From contig SICM01000007.1 in the NCBI GenBank assembly GCA_009694805.1, positions 1 to 58,422 on the forward strand: 58,422 nucleotides of DNA. The letters run 5' to 3'. The stretch is from Candidatus Latescibacterota bacterium. Lineage in GTDB: Bacteria; Latescibacterota; UBA2968; SICM01. The position numbers and the translations under genes are program-made. A model generated the notes under the pieces. The model saw only the letters and a program-made list of their open reading frames with translations, ran no database searches and had not been told where the DNA came from. This document shows positions 8,715 through 16,369 of the stretch, piece after piece. Each line of letters starts with the position of its first letter. Position 1 is the first letter of the stretch.

Positions 8715-10172
8715 ATGCGTGTGATCACGGGCGCGATCAGCCACGAGACGAGCACCTTCACCCTGGTGCCGACGACTTACGAGAGTTTTGACGAGCGCTT
8801 CGGCCACCTGCGCGGGGCGGAGATCCTGCGCTTCTTTCGCGGGACGAACACGCCCACGGGGGGGTTCATCTCAGGCGCGGAGGCGCACGGGTTCGACCTC
8901 ATTCCGACGGTCTTTGCTGAGGCACACCCCAGCGGGCCGACGCCCCGCGAGGCCTTCGACGCGATCCTGGACGAGATGCTGGGCCGGATGGCCGACGCGA
9001 TGCCGGCAGACGGGGTGCTCCTGGAGTTGCACGGGTCGATGGTGGCGGAGGGGATCGACGACGGGGAGGGGCATATCCTGGCGGCGGTGCGGGGGCTGGT
9101 GGGGCCGGGTGTGCCCATCGTGGCGCAACTGGACATCCACTCCAACGTCTCGCGCCGGATGGTGGAGGTCGCGGATGTGCTCATCGGGCGGGAGACGTAT
9201 CCGGAGGTGGACATGGCGGCGCGGGGGCGGGAGTGCGCGGACGTGCTGGTTCGCATCCTGCGGGATGGTGTTCGTCCGACGATGGCCCTGTGCCAGATCC
9301 CGATGGTCTGGGGGATGAACCAGGTCACGGCGCATTCGCCCATGCGGGAGGCGATCGCGGAGTTGCACCGGATCGAGGCGCAGCCGGGCGTGGTCTGCGG
9401 GTCCATCGCCACCTGCTATCCGCTGGCGGACGTGCCGGACATGGGGGCGTCGGTGTATGTGGTCACGGATCATGATCTGACGCTGGCTCAGACGTATGCG
9501 GATGGATTGGGGGACTGGATCTTCGAGCGCCGGGCTGCGTGGCACATCCCGATGCCCACGACGCGGGAGGCCCTGCGGATGTCCGGGGCAGAAGGGCGAT
9601 TTCCTATGATTTTCGCGGACCGGAACGACAACACGGGCGGGGGCTCGCCCGGCGACAGCACGGGGATGCTGCGGGCCTTTGTGGACGCCGGGCTCCGGGA
9701 CGCGTGCGTGCTCTACATCGTGGACCCGGAGACCGTGGCGCTGTGCGGCCAGGTCGGCGTGGGGGCCATGCTGACGCTGGATGTGGGGGGGAAGTCGTCC
9801 CCGCTCCAGGGAGCGCCGGTGCGCATGACGGCGGAGGTGGTCGCGCTTTCGGACGGGCGCTTCCGGTATGACGGCCCGATGTATGCCGGGCTGGAGGGGC
9901 ACATGGGGCCTTCGGCCTACGTCCGGCAGGGGGGGATTCACGTGCTGCTGGTGAGCGCGCGCGAGCAGCCTTTCGACACGGCCTTCGCAGGGACAATGGG
10001 CCTGGACCCTCGAACGATGCGCTACATCGGGGTCAAGTCCGCGGCGCACTTCCGGGCCGGGTTCGAGGCGTGGGCGGGGGCCATCCACGTCGTGAACGAA
10101 CCGGGCTTACACGGGTGGGACATGCCGTTTCGCCGTCTGGGTCGGAAGGTGTACCCATTGGATGATATTTAG
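8715..10172 (+). CDS. M81 family metallopeptidase (MlrC-like)
   Basis: 485 residues related to microcystinase C, a family of probable zinc peptidases or amidohydrolases. The start at 8715 follows the sulfatase TGA by two bases, with GGAGG just inside the sulfatase end, and begins MRVITGAISHETSTF. LLELHGSMVAEG, AQLDIHSNVSRRMV and ETYPEVDMAARG match the conserved family blocks, and DNTGGGSPGDST marks the C-terminal domain. In relatives that I recall, the third block reads TYPHxD. Here the histidine is Glu, so one expected metal ligand is changed. The substrate is probably a small amide or peptide-like compound. Coupling to a sulfatase suggests joint degradation of a sulfated metabolite, which is inference. 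Confidence 0.9.
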   Translation: MRVITGAISHETSTFTLVPTTYESFDERFGHLRGAEILRFFRGTNTPTGGFISGAEAHGFDLIPTVFAEAHPSGPTPREAFDAILDEMLGRMADAMPADGVLLELHGSMVAEGIDDGEGHILAAVRGLVGPGVPIVAQLDIHSNVSRRMVEVADVLIGRETYPEVDMAARGRECADVLVRILRDGVRPTMALCQIPMVWGMNQVTAHSPMREAIAELHRIEAQPGVVCGSIATCYPLADVPDMGASVYVVTDHDLTLAQTYADGLGDWIFERRAAWHIPMPTTREALRMSGAEGRFPMIFADRNDNTGGGSPGDSTGMLRAFVDAGLRDACVLYIVDPETVALCGQVGVGAMLTLDVGGKSSPLQGAPVRMTAEVVALSDGRFRYDGPMYAGLEGHMGPSAYVRQGGIHVLLVSAREQPFDTAFAGTMGLDPRTMRYIGVKSAAHFRAGFEAWAGAIHVVNEPGLHGWDMPFRRLGRKVYPLDDI

Positions 10173-10188
10173 AACCTATAACAAAATG

Positions 10189-10281
10189 CACCCCAGAGAA
10201 CACGGAGAACACGGAGAGAATCTGAGGATTCAACCCTCTCCTGCCTTTCTCTGTGGTCTCTGTGCCCTCTGTGGTGAAATG
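10189..10281. repeat. CACAGAG-type inverted repeat
   Basis: A left arm of repeated GAGAACACGGAG units faces a right arm of TTTCTCTGTGGTCTCTGTG and CCCTCTGTGGTG, separated by about 25 bases. The whole forms a long imperfect hairpin between the M81 gene and the aldo/keto reductase. Elements with this CACAGAG pattern occur in many unrelated bacterial genomes. No ORF is present. Confidence 0.7.
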
Positions 10282-10315
10282 TCTCTTTTTGTTAGACGCT
10301 CTTAGGAGGGATCTC

Positions 10316-11185
10316 ATGCCAGTTCTGGAGACGCGCCGTCTGGGGCGCACGGGCATGCAGCCGAAGGCCCTCGGCCTGGGCTGCGCGTGGTTCGGCAAGG
10401 CGGACAACACGGATCGGGATACGATCGAGGGGGTGCGTCGGGCGATTGAGCTGGGGGTCGACTTCCTGGACACCTCGCCCCTCTACGGCGAGAGCGAGCG
10501 GCGGGTGGGGCTGGCGCTGGAAGGGGGGTGGCGGGAGAAGGTCCACCTTCAGACCAAGACGGGCACGCACCCGTCCCGGCGACACGACTTCTCGGCGGAG
10601 GCCACGCGGTGGAGCGTGGAGAACAGTCTCCGGCTGCTCAAGACGGACTATTTTGATTCGGTGCTGATACATGACCCGCAGGACATCGAAGATCCCCTGG
10701 CCCCCGGCTGCGCCCTGGACGAGTTGCTGAAAATGAAGACCGAGGGGATCGTCCGGCACATCGGCCTCGGGGTCCGGCAGCACGCGTTCCACCGGCGCGC
10801 CATCGAGACTGGCCAGATCGAGATCGTCCTGACCTATCTGGACTACACCCTGCTCGACCAGTCGGTCGCGCAGACGACGCTGCCACTGGCAAAAGAGCGG
10901 GGCGTGGGGGTGATCCTGGCCAGCCCGCTGGGCATGGGCAAGCTGGCCGGGCCGGAGCCCAAGGACGACCCGAGGGCGCACGCCATGTGGGCGTGGTGCA
11001 AGGAGCGGGGGACCAGCGTCCGACACCTGGCCCTGCAGTTCTGCCTGGCCGCGCCGATCAACGGCATCGTCCTGTCCGGGCCGGCGAACCGGCAACAGGT
11101 GGAGGAGGTCTACGAGGCGGCGACGACGGAGGTGCCGGCGGAGGTCTGGCGGGAGTTCAGGGCGGAGTTTGGGGTAGGACTGTAG
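10316..11185 (+). CDS. Aldo/keto reductase
   Basis: NADPH-dependent TIM-barrel oxidoreductase of about 289 residues. The catalytic tetrad is visible: Asp in FLDTSPLYGESE with Tyr five residues on, Lys in LQTKTG, and His in DSVLIHDPQD. GLGVRQHAF and the C-terminal LSGPANRQQVEE stretch fit the cofactor-binding part. The sequence resembles the L-galactose or D-threo-aldose dehydrogenase branch. The start at 10316 (MPVLETRRLG) has a strong AGGAGGG ten bases upstream. The longer upstream frame would translate the preceding repeat. A role in sugar or aldehyde catabolism fits its neighbours, but the substrate is undetermined. Confidence 0.92.
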   Translation: MPVLETRRLGRTGMQPKALGLGCAWFGKADNTDRDTIEGVRRAIELGVDFLDTSPLYGESERRVGLALEGGWREKVHLQTKTGTHPSRRHDFSAEATRWSVENSLRLLKTDYFDSVLIHDPQDIEDPLAPGCALDELLKMKTEGIVRHIGLGVRQHAFHRRAIETGQIEIVLTYLDYTLLDQSVAQTTLPLAKERGVGVILASPLGMGKLAGPEPKDDPRAHAMWAWCKERGTSVRHLALQFCLAAPINGIVLSGPANRQQVEEVYEAATTEVPAEVWREFRAEFGVGL

Positions 11186-11220
11186 AAGGTGCTTGCCCGG
11201 AGTCTTTCTCACCGGCCTCT

Positions 11221-11465
11221 CCCACTTTTCTTTGCTCGCTCAAAGAAAAGTGGGCAAAAGAAAGAGCGCCCCTCAGGCGCCGGGGAGGCTTTGGCGCGCC
11301 GCAACCTTAACGTTCAGTTGTCGCACCCCATGATGTGCCCCCGGAGAGTGGGTTGCTTCTGCTGTACATAGGGGGTGGGGGTTTCTGGCGGCGCGCCGAA
11401 GGTCTTTTAGACAAGACGGTTCCCCCTCTCCTGCGTGCGGGAGAGGGGGTCAGGGGGTGAGGGCC
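11221..11465 (+). repeat. Dispersed palindromic repeat, copy 2
   Basis: Head hairpin CCCACTTTTCTTTG and CAAAGAAAAGTGGG, then GGCAAAAGAAAG, CGCCGGGGAGGC and TTTGGCGCGCCG. The middle part differs from copies 1 and 3. The tail AGACAAGACGGTTCCC to GAGAGGGGGTCAGGGGGTG is the same as in copy 1. The tail's GGGGGTGAGGG acts as the apparent ribosome-binding site of the zincin gene that starts at 11468. Confidence 0.85.
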
Positions 11466-11467
11466 GT

Positions 11468-11824
11468 ATGACTCGCAAACAGTTTGAAAAATTCGTCCTG
11501 GAGGCGCTGGAGGAGCTGCCGGAGGAATTCCGGAAGCGGCTCGACAGCGTGGAGATCGTGATCGAGGATGAGCCGACGGTCGAGGACCTGGAGTCCGTGG
11601 GGTTGACGGAGGACGACCTCCTGCTGGGGCTGTATCACGGCACGCCGCTGACGGAGCGGACGAGCGACTATAACATGGCCCTGCCGGACCGGATCGTGCT
11701 GTTCCAGTGGGATATCGAGCAGTGCTGCGAGACGCCGGAGGAGATCGCGGAGGAGGTCCGCAAGACGGTCATCCACGAGGTCGCGCACTTCTTCGGGTTC
11801 GGGGAGGATGAGATTCCGTTTTAA
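11468..11824 (+). CDS. Minimal zincin metallopeptidase
   Basis: Small protein of 118 residues. It carries the zincin zinc-binding motif HEVAHFFGFGEDE near its C terminus (HExxH, then a Glu/Asp ligand), typical of the short metallopeptidase family Pfam calls Zincin_1. The N terminus is an acidic helical region (FVLEALEELPEEFRKRL). The length is normal for this family and there is no signal peptide, so it is cytosolic. The start at 11468 (MTRKQFEKF) is used because upstream codons translate the repeat tail. That tail supplies a GGGGGTGAGGG ribosome-binding site. The stop codon lies within the left end of the palindromic element at 11821-11994. Substrate unknown. Confidence 0.9.
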   Translation: MTRKQFEKFVLEALEELPEEFRKRLDSVEIVIEDEPTVEDLESVGLTEDDLLLGLYHGTPLTERTSDYNMALPDRIVLFQWDIEQCCETPEEIAEEVRKTVIHEVAHFFGFGEDEIPF

Positions 11825-11994
11825 GAGTCCGTACGGAAATTCGCTCCCTCGGCCCGAAAGTGAGCGAGAAGGCTTTGGGCAAGGCTTGCGAAGGAGACGC
11901 ATCCTGCAAGGCGGATGCGGCGACGGAGCGTAACGCAGCCCACAGCCTTCGTAGCCACTTGAAGCCCGGATGGGATTTTCGTACGGACTCTAAA
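11821..11994. mobile_element. MITE-like element with nested inverted repeats
   Basis: Outer ends read AGAGTCCGTACG and, inverted, CGTACGGACTCT, extending to about 18 bases with mismatches. Inside lies a second pair, GAAGGCTTTGGGC against GCCCACAGCCTTC. The element has no ORF and exactly fills the gap between two convergent genes, supplying or overlapping both stop codons. It could be a non-autonomous transposable element or a large bidirectional terminator hairpin. No clear target-site duplication is visible. Confidence 0.7.
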
Positions 11995-13432
11995 TGACGT
12001 GCAGGGTGTAGGTCTGCCGGGCGGTCTCATCCGCGTCGTCGTAGGCTTCGAGGGTGACCGTCACGTCGCCGGTGGCTTCGGGCGTTCCCCGGACGAGGCC
12101 GGTGTCCGGGTGGAGGGTCAGCCAGGCAGGGCCTTCGACCAGGCGGTAGCGGACCTTCTGGCCGCTCTCGTTGAAATCCGCGCGCGCCCGGTAGGTGTAC
12201 TGCGCGCCCGCGATCTCCTCAATGGGAGGCCGGGTCAGGAAGGTGAGGCCCTTGATCTCCAGGTACCAGGCATCGTTCATCAGGGGCCAGGCATTTCCGC
12301 CGATCACCCAGAGTTTGTCGTCGAAGACGTAGACCGAGATTTCGTGCCGGGGGGACCAGATGGTCTCCGTCGTCAGTGGATGCCAGTTCGCGCCGTCGGC
12401 GGAGTACCAGACGTCGTCGAAGTTGTTCCACGTCGGCTCGGCCCGGAAGCCCCCCAGGACCCAGAGTCGGTTCTTGTAGGCGATGACGGTGTTCCAGATC
12501 CGGACGGGCCAGGGGGCCTGGTCCGTGGTCTGCGTCCAGGTTTTGCCGTCCGGGGAACACCAGACGTCGTTGTAGGCCCGGAAGGGATGGTAGCCGCTGA
12601 GTCCTCCGCCCACGACCCACAACTTGTCCTCGTGGACCGCCATGCTGAAGATCTGTCGCCGGGACCACGGCGCCTGGGGCGTCTCCAGGGTCCAGCGGAC
12701 GCCGTCGGTCGAGGACCAGATGTCGTTGAAGAACTGGCCTCCCCTGCCCCCGCCCAGCACCCATATCCTGCCTGCGAACACGGCGCTGCCCACGATCCCC
12801 CGCCCCATCCAGGGGGCCTGGTCCGTCACCAGCGTCCAGGTTGCCCCGTCCGTCGAGGCAAACAGCTTTCCGCTGCCGCCGGTGACCCACATCCTGCCGT
12901 CATACGCAAAGACGACGGGGATGTTCACCCCGCTCTCGTCTGGAATCTCCCCTTCTCTCCTCCAGTTCACTCCGTCCGCCGAACTCCAGACATCGTTGAC
13001 CAGCGGGGGGGTGTAGCCCCCGAACAGCCACATACGGCCGTTGAACACCAGTTCCCCGGCGGAATCCCGTGGAATCCAGGGGGCCTTGTCTGTGACTTTG
13101 ACCCAGTTCAGGGTGGGACAGGCGCGGATGACCGTGATCCTGTAGGCGTTCTTCGTCTTCCCATCCCGCGCTGTGACCTCCACCTGGAGGACGGTTCGCC
13201 CGACTTCGAGCGGGACGGCCTCCGAAGGCTGGCCGCTGGACACGGGGCTGCCGTTCAGGGTCAGGGTCGCCTCCGTGTCGCCTGTGGTGGGGGTGACACG
13301 GATGGCGTCGATGCTGCTTGGAAGGTAGAGGTGGTAGGCGGTCCGGGGGGCGCTGAAGCCGGGGGAGAGTTTTCCGGGGCTGACGGCGAGGGTCTTCAGG
13401 GTCGCATCCTGGCTGGAGGATGAATCGCTCAT
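11990..13432 (-). CDS. Kelch-repeat protein with flanking Ig-like domains
   Basis: 480 residues. Residues about 10-105 form a cadherin-like beta-sandwich (SPGFSAPRTAYHLYLPSS, ATLTLNGSPVSSGQ, YRITVIRA). Residues about 108-400 hold six to seven Kelch-like blades, each with RxxFSxxVFxxRLWVLGG-type segments and DVWSSxDGxxWTxxT turns, predicting a beta-propeller. The last 75 residues are an Ig-like putative domain (YRLVEGPAWLTLHPDTGLVRGTP). No signal peptide or sorting motif is seen, which is odd for a domain set usually found outside the cell. A consensus promoter lies at 13518-13546. Probably a binding protein for glycans or other proteins. No catalytic residues are recognised. Confidence 0.88.
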   Translation of the reverse strand: MSDSSSSQDATLKTLAVSPGKLSPGFSAPRTAYHLYLPSSIDAIRVTPTTGDTEATLTLNGSPVSSGQPSEAVPLEVGRTVLQVEVTARDGKTKNAYRITVIRACPTLNWVKVTDKAPWIPRDSAGELVFNGRMWLFGGYTPPLVNDVWSSADGVNWRREGEIPDESGVNIPVVFAYDGRMWVTGGSGKLFASTDGATWTLVTDQAPWMGRGIVGSAVFAGRIWVLGGGRGGQFFNDIWSSTDGVRWTLETPQAPWSRRQIFSMAVHEDKLWVVGGGLSGYHPFRAYNDVWCSPDGKTWTQTTDQAPWPVRIWNTVIAYKNRLWVLGGFRAEPTWNNFDDVWYSADGANWHPLTTETIWSPRHEISVYVFDDKLWVIGGNAWPLMNDAWYLEIKGLTFLTRPPIEEIAGAQYTYRARADFNESGQKVRYRLVEGPAWLTLHPDTGLVRGTPEATGDVTVTLEAYDDADETARQTYTLHVI

Positions 13433-13517
13433 GGTCTTTTCCCTTTCTCCGGGTTTCAGGGCTATGACGGAGTGTTCATCGAATCACAATCCGGGTCGGG
13501 TTCGCTGACCCGGGTAG

Positions 13518-13546
13518 ATGATAGAGCGGGGCTGGCTGGATGTCAA
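13518..13546 (-). promoter_or_regulatory. Promoter of the Kelch gene
   Basis: Minus-strand TTGACA and TATCAT with a 17-base spacer, close to consensus. The palindrome CCGGGTC/GACCCGG (about 13490-13513) lies at the expected start of transcription and may be an operator or a leader hairpin. Confidence 0.75.
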
Positions 13547-13571
13547 GGGAAATAGGCCTTCTACTTTTCTC

Positions 13572-13600
13572 TTGACGAAAGCGGCCCGAAATCATACCTT
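13572..13600 (+). promoter_or_regulatory. Promoter of the asd leader
   Basis: TTGACG and TACCTT with a 17-base spacer. Transcription would start about 13607, just before the lysine aptamer. It is back to back with the Kelch promoter. Confidence 0.7.
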
Positions 13601-13611
13601 TTGTCCTGTCA

Positions 13612-13791
13612 ACAAGGGTAGAGGCGCAGGCCTTCATGAGTAGCCGGCAGGGGGGGACGGACCCGGACCTGCCGGGCGAAAGGGGAGGGCTGCCGAAGTC
13701 TGAGGCCCATCCGTCAGGGGCGTCAGGCTGGGCCGGCGGATAAGATCTGCCGGACTGTCACGGGACCAGGTCCTGTGGAGCGCTCTCTTGT
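13612..13791 (+). promoter_or_regulatory. Lysine riboswitch aptamer (L-box)
   Basis: The RNA element upstream of asd matches the L-box by its order of conserved pieces: GGTAGAGGCGC at the 5' side, ATGAGTAG, GCGAAAGGGGAG, GCTGCCGAAG, CCGGACTGTCAC and the closing GTGGAGCGCTCTC. The first helix pairs ACAAG (13612-13616) with CTTGT (13787-13791), extended by GAG/CTC and GCGC. The roughly 180-base length is right for this class. An intrinsic terminator follows at 13817-13861, so lysine binding should stop transcription before aspartate-semialdehyde dehydrogenase, a step of lysine synthesis. Confidence 0.92.
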
Positions 13792-13816
13792 GCAAGGTTC
13801 ACGCAGCGCATGCTTT

Positions 13817-13861
13817 GCAGCCACGCGTGTCTCTGCCCTTGGCGCGCCGGCTGCTTTTTTT
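13817..13861 (+). terminator. Riboswitch-controlled terminator
   Basis: GCAGCC pairs with GGCTGC, with further GCG/CGC pairs inside. Seven T residues follow directly. It sits between the aptamer and the asd ribosome-binding site, so it is the expression platform. Confidence 0.85.
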
Positions 13862-13892
13862 ATTGGTGTGCGGCAAAGAAAGGAGTTCTGAG

Positions 13893-14966
13893 ATGCAGAA
13901 GTTGCGCGTCGGAGTCCTGGGGGGAACAGGCATGGTGGGGCAGCAGTTCATCTCGCTGCTGGCCGATCATCCCTGGTTCGAGGTCGTGTCGGTGTCGGCG
14001 AGCGAACGATCCGCCGGGAGACCCTATCGCGAGGCCGTGAAGGGCCGATGGGTCATGAAGAAGGAGATCCCCGCAGGCGCGGCGGATCTGGTCGTCCGCA
14101 ACGTGAACGAGATCGACCGGATCGCAGGTGAGGTGGACTTTGTGTTCTCCGCGCTCGACATGGACAAAGAGGCGATCAAGACGCTCGAAGACACCTATGC
14201 CAGGCGGGAGATCCCGGTCGTGTCCAACAACTCGGCGCACCGCTGGACGCCGGACGTGCCGATGGTCATCCCGGAGATCAACCCGGAGCATCTGGACGTC
14301 ATCCCGGCGCAGCGGAAGCGGCTGGGCGTGAAGCGGGGGTTCGTGACGGTCAAGCCGAACTGCTCCCTCCAGCCCTACGTGCCGGCGTTCCACGCGCTGG
14401 CGGAGTTCAAGGCGGTGAAGGCGTCGGTCTGCACGTACCAGGCGATCTCCGGGGCGGGCAAGACGTTCGAGACGTGGCCGGAGATGGTGGACAACATCAT
14501 CCCGTTCATCGGCGGGGAAGAGGAGAAGAGCGAGAAGGAGCCCCTGAAGATCTGGGGGAAGGTCGCGGACGGGCGAATCGTGAACGCGGACCTGCCGGTG
14601 ATCTCCGCGCAGTGCATCCGCGTGCCGGTGTCGGACGGGCACCTGGCGGCGGTGTCCGTGTCGTTCGAGCGGAAGCCGCCCAAGGGCGAGATCCTGGAGC
14701 GGTGGCGGACGTTCGAGGGGAAGCCGCAGCGGCTCGGCCTGCCGTCCGCACCGAAGCCGTTCCTGATCTACTTTGACGAGGAGAACCGCCCACAGACCCG
14801 GCTGGACCGCGACGCGGGGAACGGGATGGCGGTCACGCTGGGCCGGCTGAGGGAGGACCATCTCTTCGACTACCAGTTCGTGGCCCTCAGCCACAACACG
14901 GTCCGGGGGGCTGCCGGGGGGGCAATCCTGACGGCGGAGTTGTTGAAGGCAGAGGGATATCTGTAG
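13893..14966 (+). CDS. asd: Aspartate-semialdehyde dehydrogenase
   Basis: Catalyses NADPH-dependent reduction of aspartyl phosphate to aspartate semialdehyde in the lysine, threonine and methionine pathway. 357 residues. The N terminus has the Rossmann motif VGVLGGTGMVGQQF. The catalytic cysteine lies in VKPNCSLQPYVPA and the catalytic histidine in CIRVPVSDGHLAAV. The sequence belongs to the archaeal/Chloroflexi/fungal-type branch rather than the E. coli-type enzyme. The start at 13893 (MQKLRVG) has AAAGGAG ten bases upstream. The upstream frame covers the riboswitch terminator. Expression is predicted to fall when lysine is high. Confidence 0.95.
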   Translation: MQKLRVGVLGGTGMVGQQFISLLADHPWFEVVSVSASERSAGRPYREAVKGRWVMKKEIPAGAADLVVRNVNEIDRIAGEVDFVFSALDMDKEAIKTLEDTYARREIPVVSNNSAHRWTPDVPMVIPEINPEHLDVIPAQRKRLGVKRGFVTVKPNCSLQPYVPAFHALAEFKAVKASVCTYQAISGAGKTFETWPEMVDNIIPFIGGEEEKSEKEPLKIWGKVADGRIVNADLPVISAQCIRVPVSDGHLAAVSVSFERKPPKGEILERWRTFEGKPQRLGLPSAPKPFLIYFDEENRPQTRLDRDAGNGMAVTLGRLREDHLFDYQFVALSHNTVRGAAGGAILTAELLKAEGYL

Positions 14967-15033
14967 GAAAAATATGGGATTGGAGTCGGAGGCCGGGGGC
15001 GGGGGGACGAGTCCTCATGGACAAAAAAGTCGC

Positions 15034-15062
15034 TTGACTTTGAGCCGGAGGGGGCTTATATT
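15034..15062 (+). promoter_or_regulatory. Promoter of the candidate structured RNA
   Basis: TTGACT and TATATT separated by 17 bases. It fires into a region without a convincing ORF that ends in a perfect intrinsic terminator. Confidence 0.8.
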
Positions 15063-15067
15063 CGACT

Positions 15068-15292
15068 CTGTCTGACAGACAAAACCACCCTCCCAACGCA
15101 CGAAGCGAGGTGGTCTATCTGCTTTTAGAACGCGCGAGAGATACCATACCCATATTACAAGGCCCCCGGGTTGAGCCCAAGCTCCCCTGGGGGCCGACCT
15201 CTGGGCGGCCTGTGACGACAGGCACGGACCGACCCCTTGTATCAGCTATCGCCCGTTGTCGAGTGAAATTCGACAACGGGCTTTTTGTTTTT
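15068..15292 (+). ncRNA. Candidate structured small RNA or leader
   Basis: About 225 bases between a near-consensus promoter and a strong terminator, with no credible protein. Several helices can be drawn by hand: ACCACC with GGTGGT around 15085-15114, GGCCCCCGGG with CCCCTGGGGGCC around 15162-15195, and GCCTGT with ACAGGC around 15209-15224. The final terminator closes the transcript. It may be a free-standing regulatory RNA (6S RNA was considered, but no long closing stem is seen) or an attenuator for the ABC exporter that starts 94 bases downstream. It does not match riboswitch classes that I can recognise. Confidence 0.6.
15251..15292 (+). terminator. Intrinsic terminator
   Basis: A perfect 12-base-pair stem, GCCCGTTGTCGA with TCGACAACGGGC, a seven-base loop, then TTTTTGTTTTT. 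Confidence 0.95.
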
Positions 15293-15385
15293 ATGGCGCA
15301 GGCTCGGGGGCCGCCGGCCATCCCTCAGGATAAAATTGAGTCTGCGTCAGCGAGAAAGCCAATCTCAGCGAAGGGATAAGCAACC

Positions 15386-16369
15386 ATGTCGCACATCATC
15401 GTTGAAAACCTCGTCAAGACCTTCCGTGTGGCGGAGCGGCGGCCGGGCATGTGGGGGGCGCTGCGGGGCGTGGTGCATCGCCGGCACCGCACGGTCCACG
15501 CGCTGGAGGGGGTCTCGTTCTCCATCGCGCCCGGCGAACTCGTGGGCTACATCGGCCCGAACGGCGCGGGCAAGTCCACGACGGTCAAAATTCTGTCCGG
15601 CATCCTGGTGCCCGATTCGGGGCGTTGCGAGGTCCTGGGGCGCGTCCCGTGGAAGGAGCGCATCGCCCACGTCCGGGAGGTCGGCGTGGTGTTCGGGCAG
15701 CGCACGCAGCTCTGGTGGGATTTGCCGGTCGTGGAGTCGTTCGACCTGCTCCGGGACATCTATCGCGTGCCTCCGGAGGCCTACGTCCGGACGCGGGACG
15801 AGCTGATCGCCCTGCTGAACCTGGCGCCGCTCCTGGACGTTCCAGTGCGGCAGCTCAGCCTGGGGCAGCGGATGCGGTGCGACCTGGCCGCGACCCTGCT
15901 CCACACGCCGTCCCTGCTGTTTCTGGATGAGCCGACCATCGGCCTGGACGCGGTGTCCAAGCTGGCCGTGCGGGGCTTCATCCAGCGACTGAACCGGGAG
16001 CGAGGCGTCACGGTCATCCTGACGACGCACGACATGGATGACATCGAGGCGCTCTGCACGCGGGTGATGGTCATCGGCAGGGGGCAGATCCTGTCCGACG
16101 GGACGCTGGAGGCCCTGCGGGCGCGGGTCACGACAGAGCGCCGGCTGATCGTGGACCTGATGGGCGAGGACGGGGAGGTGAGCGACCCGGACGCGACGGT
16201 GGTCCGCCGGGAGGACCACCGCGTCACCCTGAGCTTCGACCCGAGCCGGGTCTCCGCGGCGGCCCTGATCGGGCGGATCACGGCCACCCACGCCATCCGG
16301 GACCTGTTCGTGGAGAACCCGCCCATCGAGGAGATCATCGCACGGCTGTATGGGGAGGACAATCTATGA
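15386..16369 (+). CDS. ABC-2 type exporter, ATP-binding subunit
   Basis: Cytosolic ATPase of a three-gene ABC exporter, 327 residues. Walker A is GPNGAGKST at about residues 58-66, the signature is LSLGQRMRCDLAA, and Walker B is LLFLDEPTIGLD, followed by the H-loop in LTTHDMDD. The signature has LSLGQ instead of LSGGQ, as is usual in this subfamily that pairs with DUF990-like permeases. The last 100 residues form an extra C-terminal domain. The ribosome-binding site is weak (AAGGGATAAGC). The stop overlaps the next start in ATGA, so translation is coupled. Possible control by the upstream RNA at 15068-15292. Cargo unknown. Confidence 0.95.
   Translation: MSHIIVENLVKTFRVAERRPGMWGALRGVVHRRHRTVHALEGVSFSIAPGELVGYIGPNGAGKSTTVKILSGILVPDSGRCEVLGRVPWKERIAHVREVGVVFGQRTQLWWDLPVVESFDLLRDIYRVPPEAYVRTRDELIALLNLAPLLDVPVRQLSLGQRMRCDLAATLLHTPSLLFLDEPTIGLDAVSKLAVRGFIQRLNRERGVTVILTTHDMDDIEALCTRVMVIGRGQILSDGTLEALRARVTTERRLIVDLMGEDGEVSDPDATVVRREDHRVTLSFDPSRVSAAALIGRITATHAIRDLFVENPPIEEIIARLYGEDNL

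Noticed and set aside
15068-15292. 6S RNA, T-box or known riboswitch assignment for the structured RNA
   Set aside because: No long closing stem with a central bubble, no T-box sequence, and no conserved core of TPP, cobalamin, SAM, glycine or guanidine classes could be found by eye.
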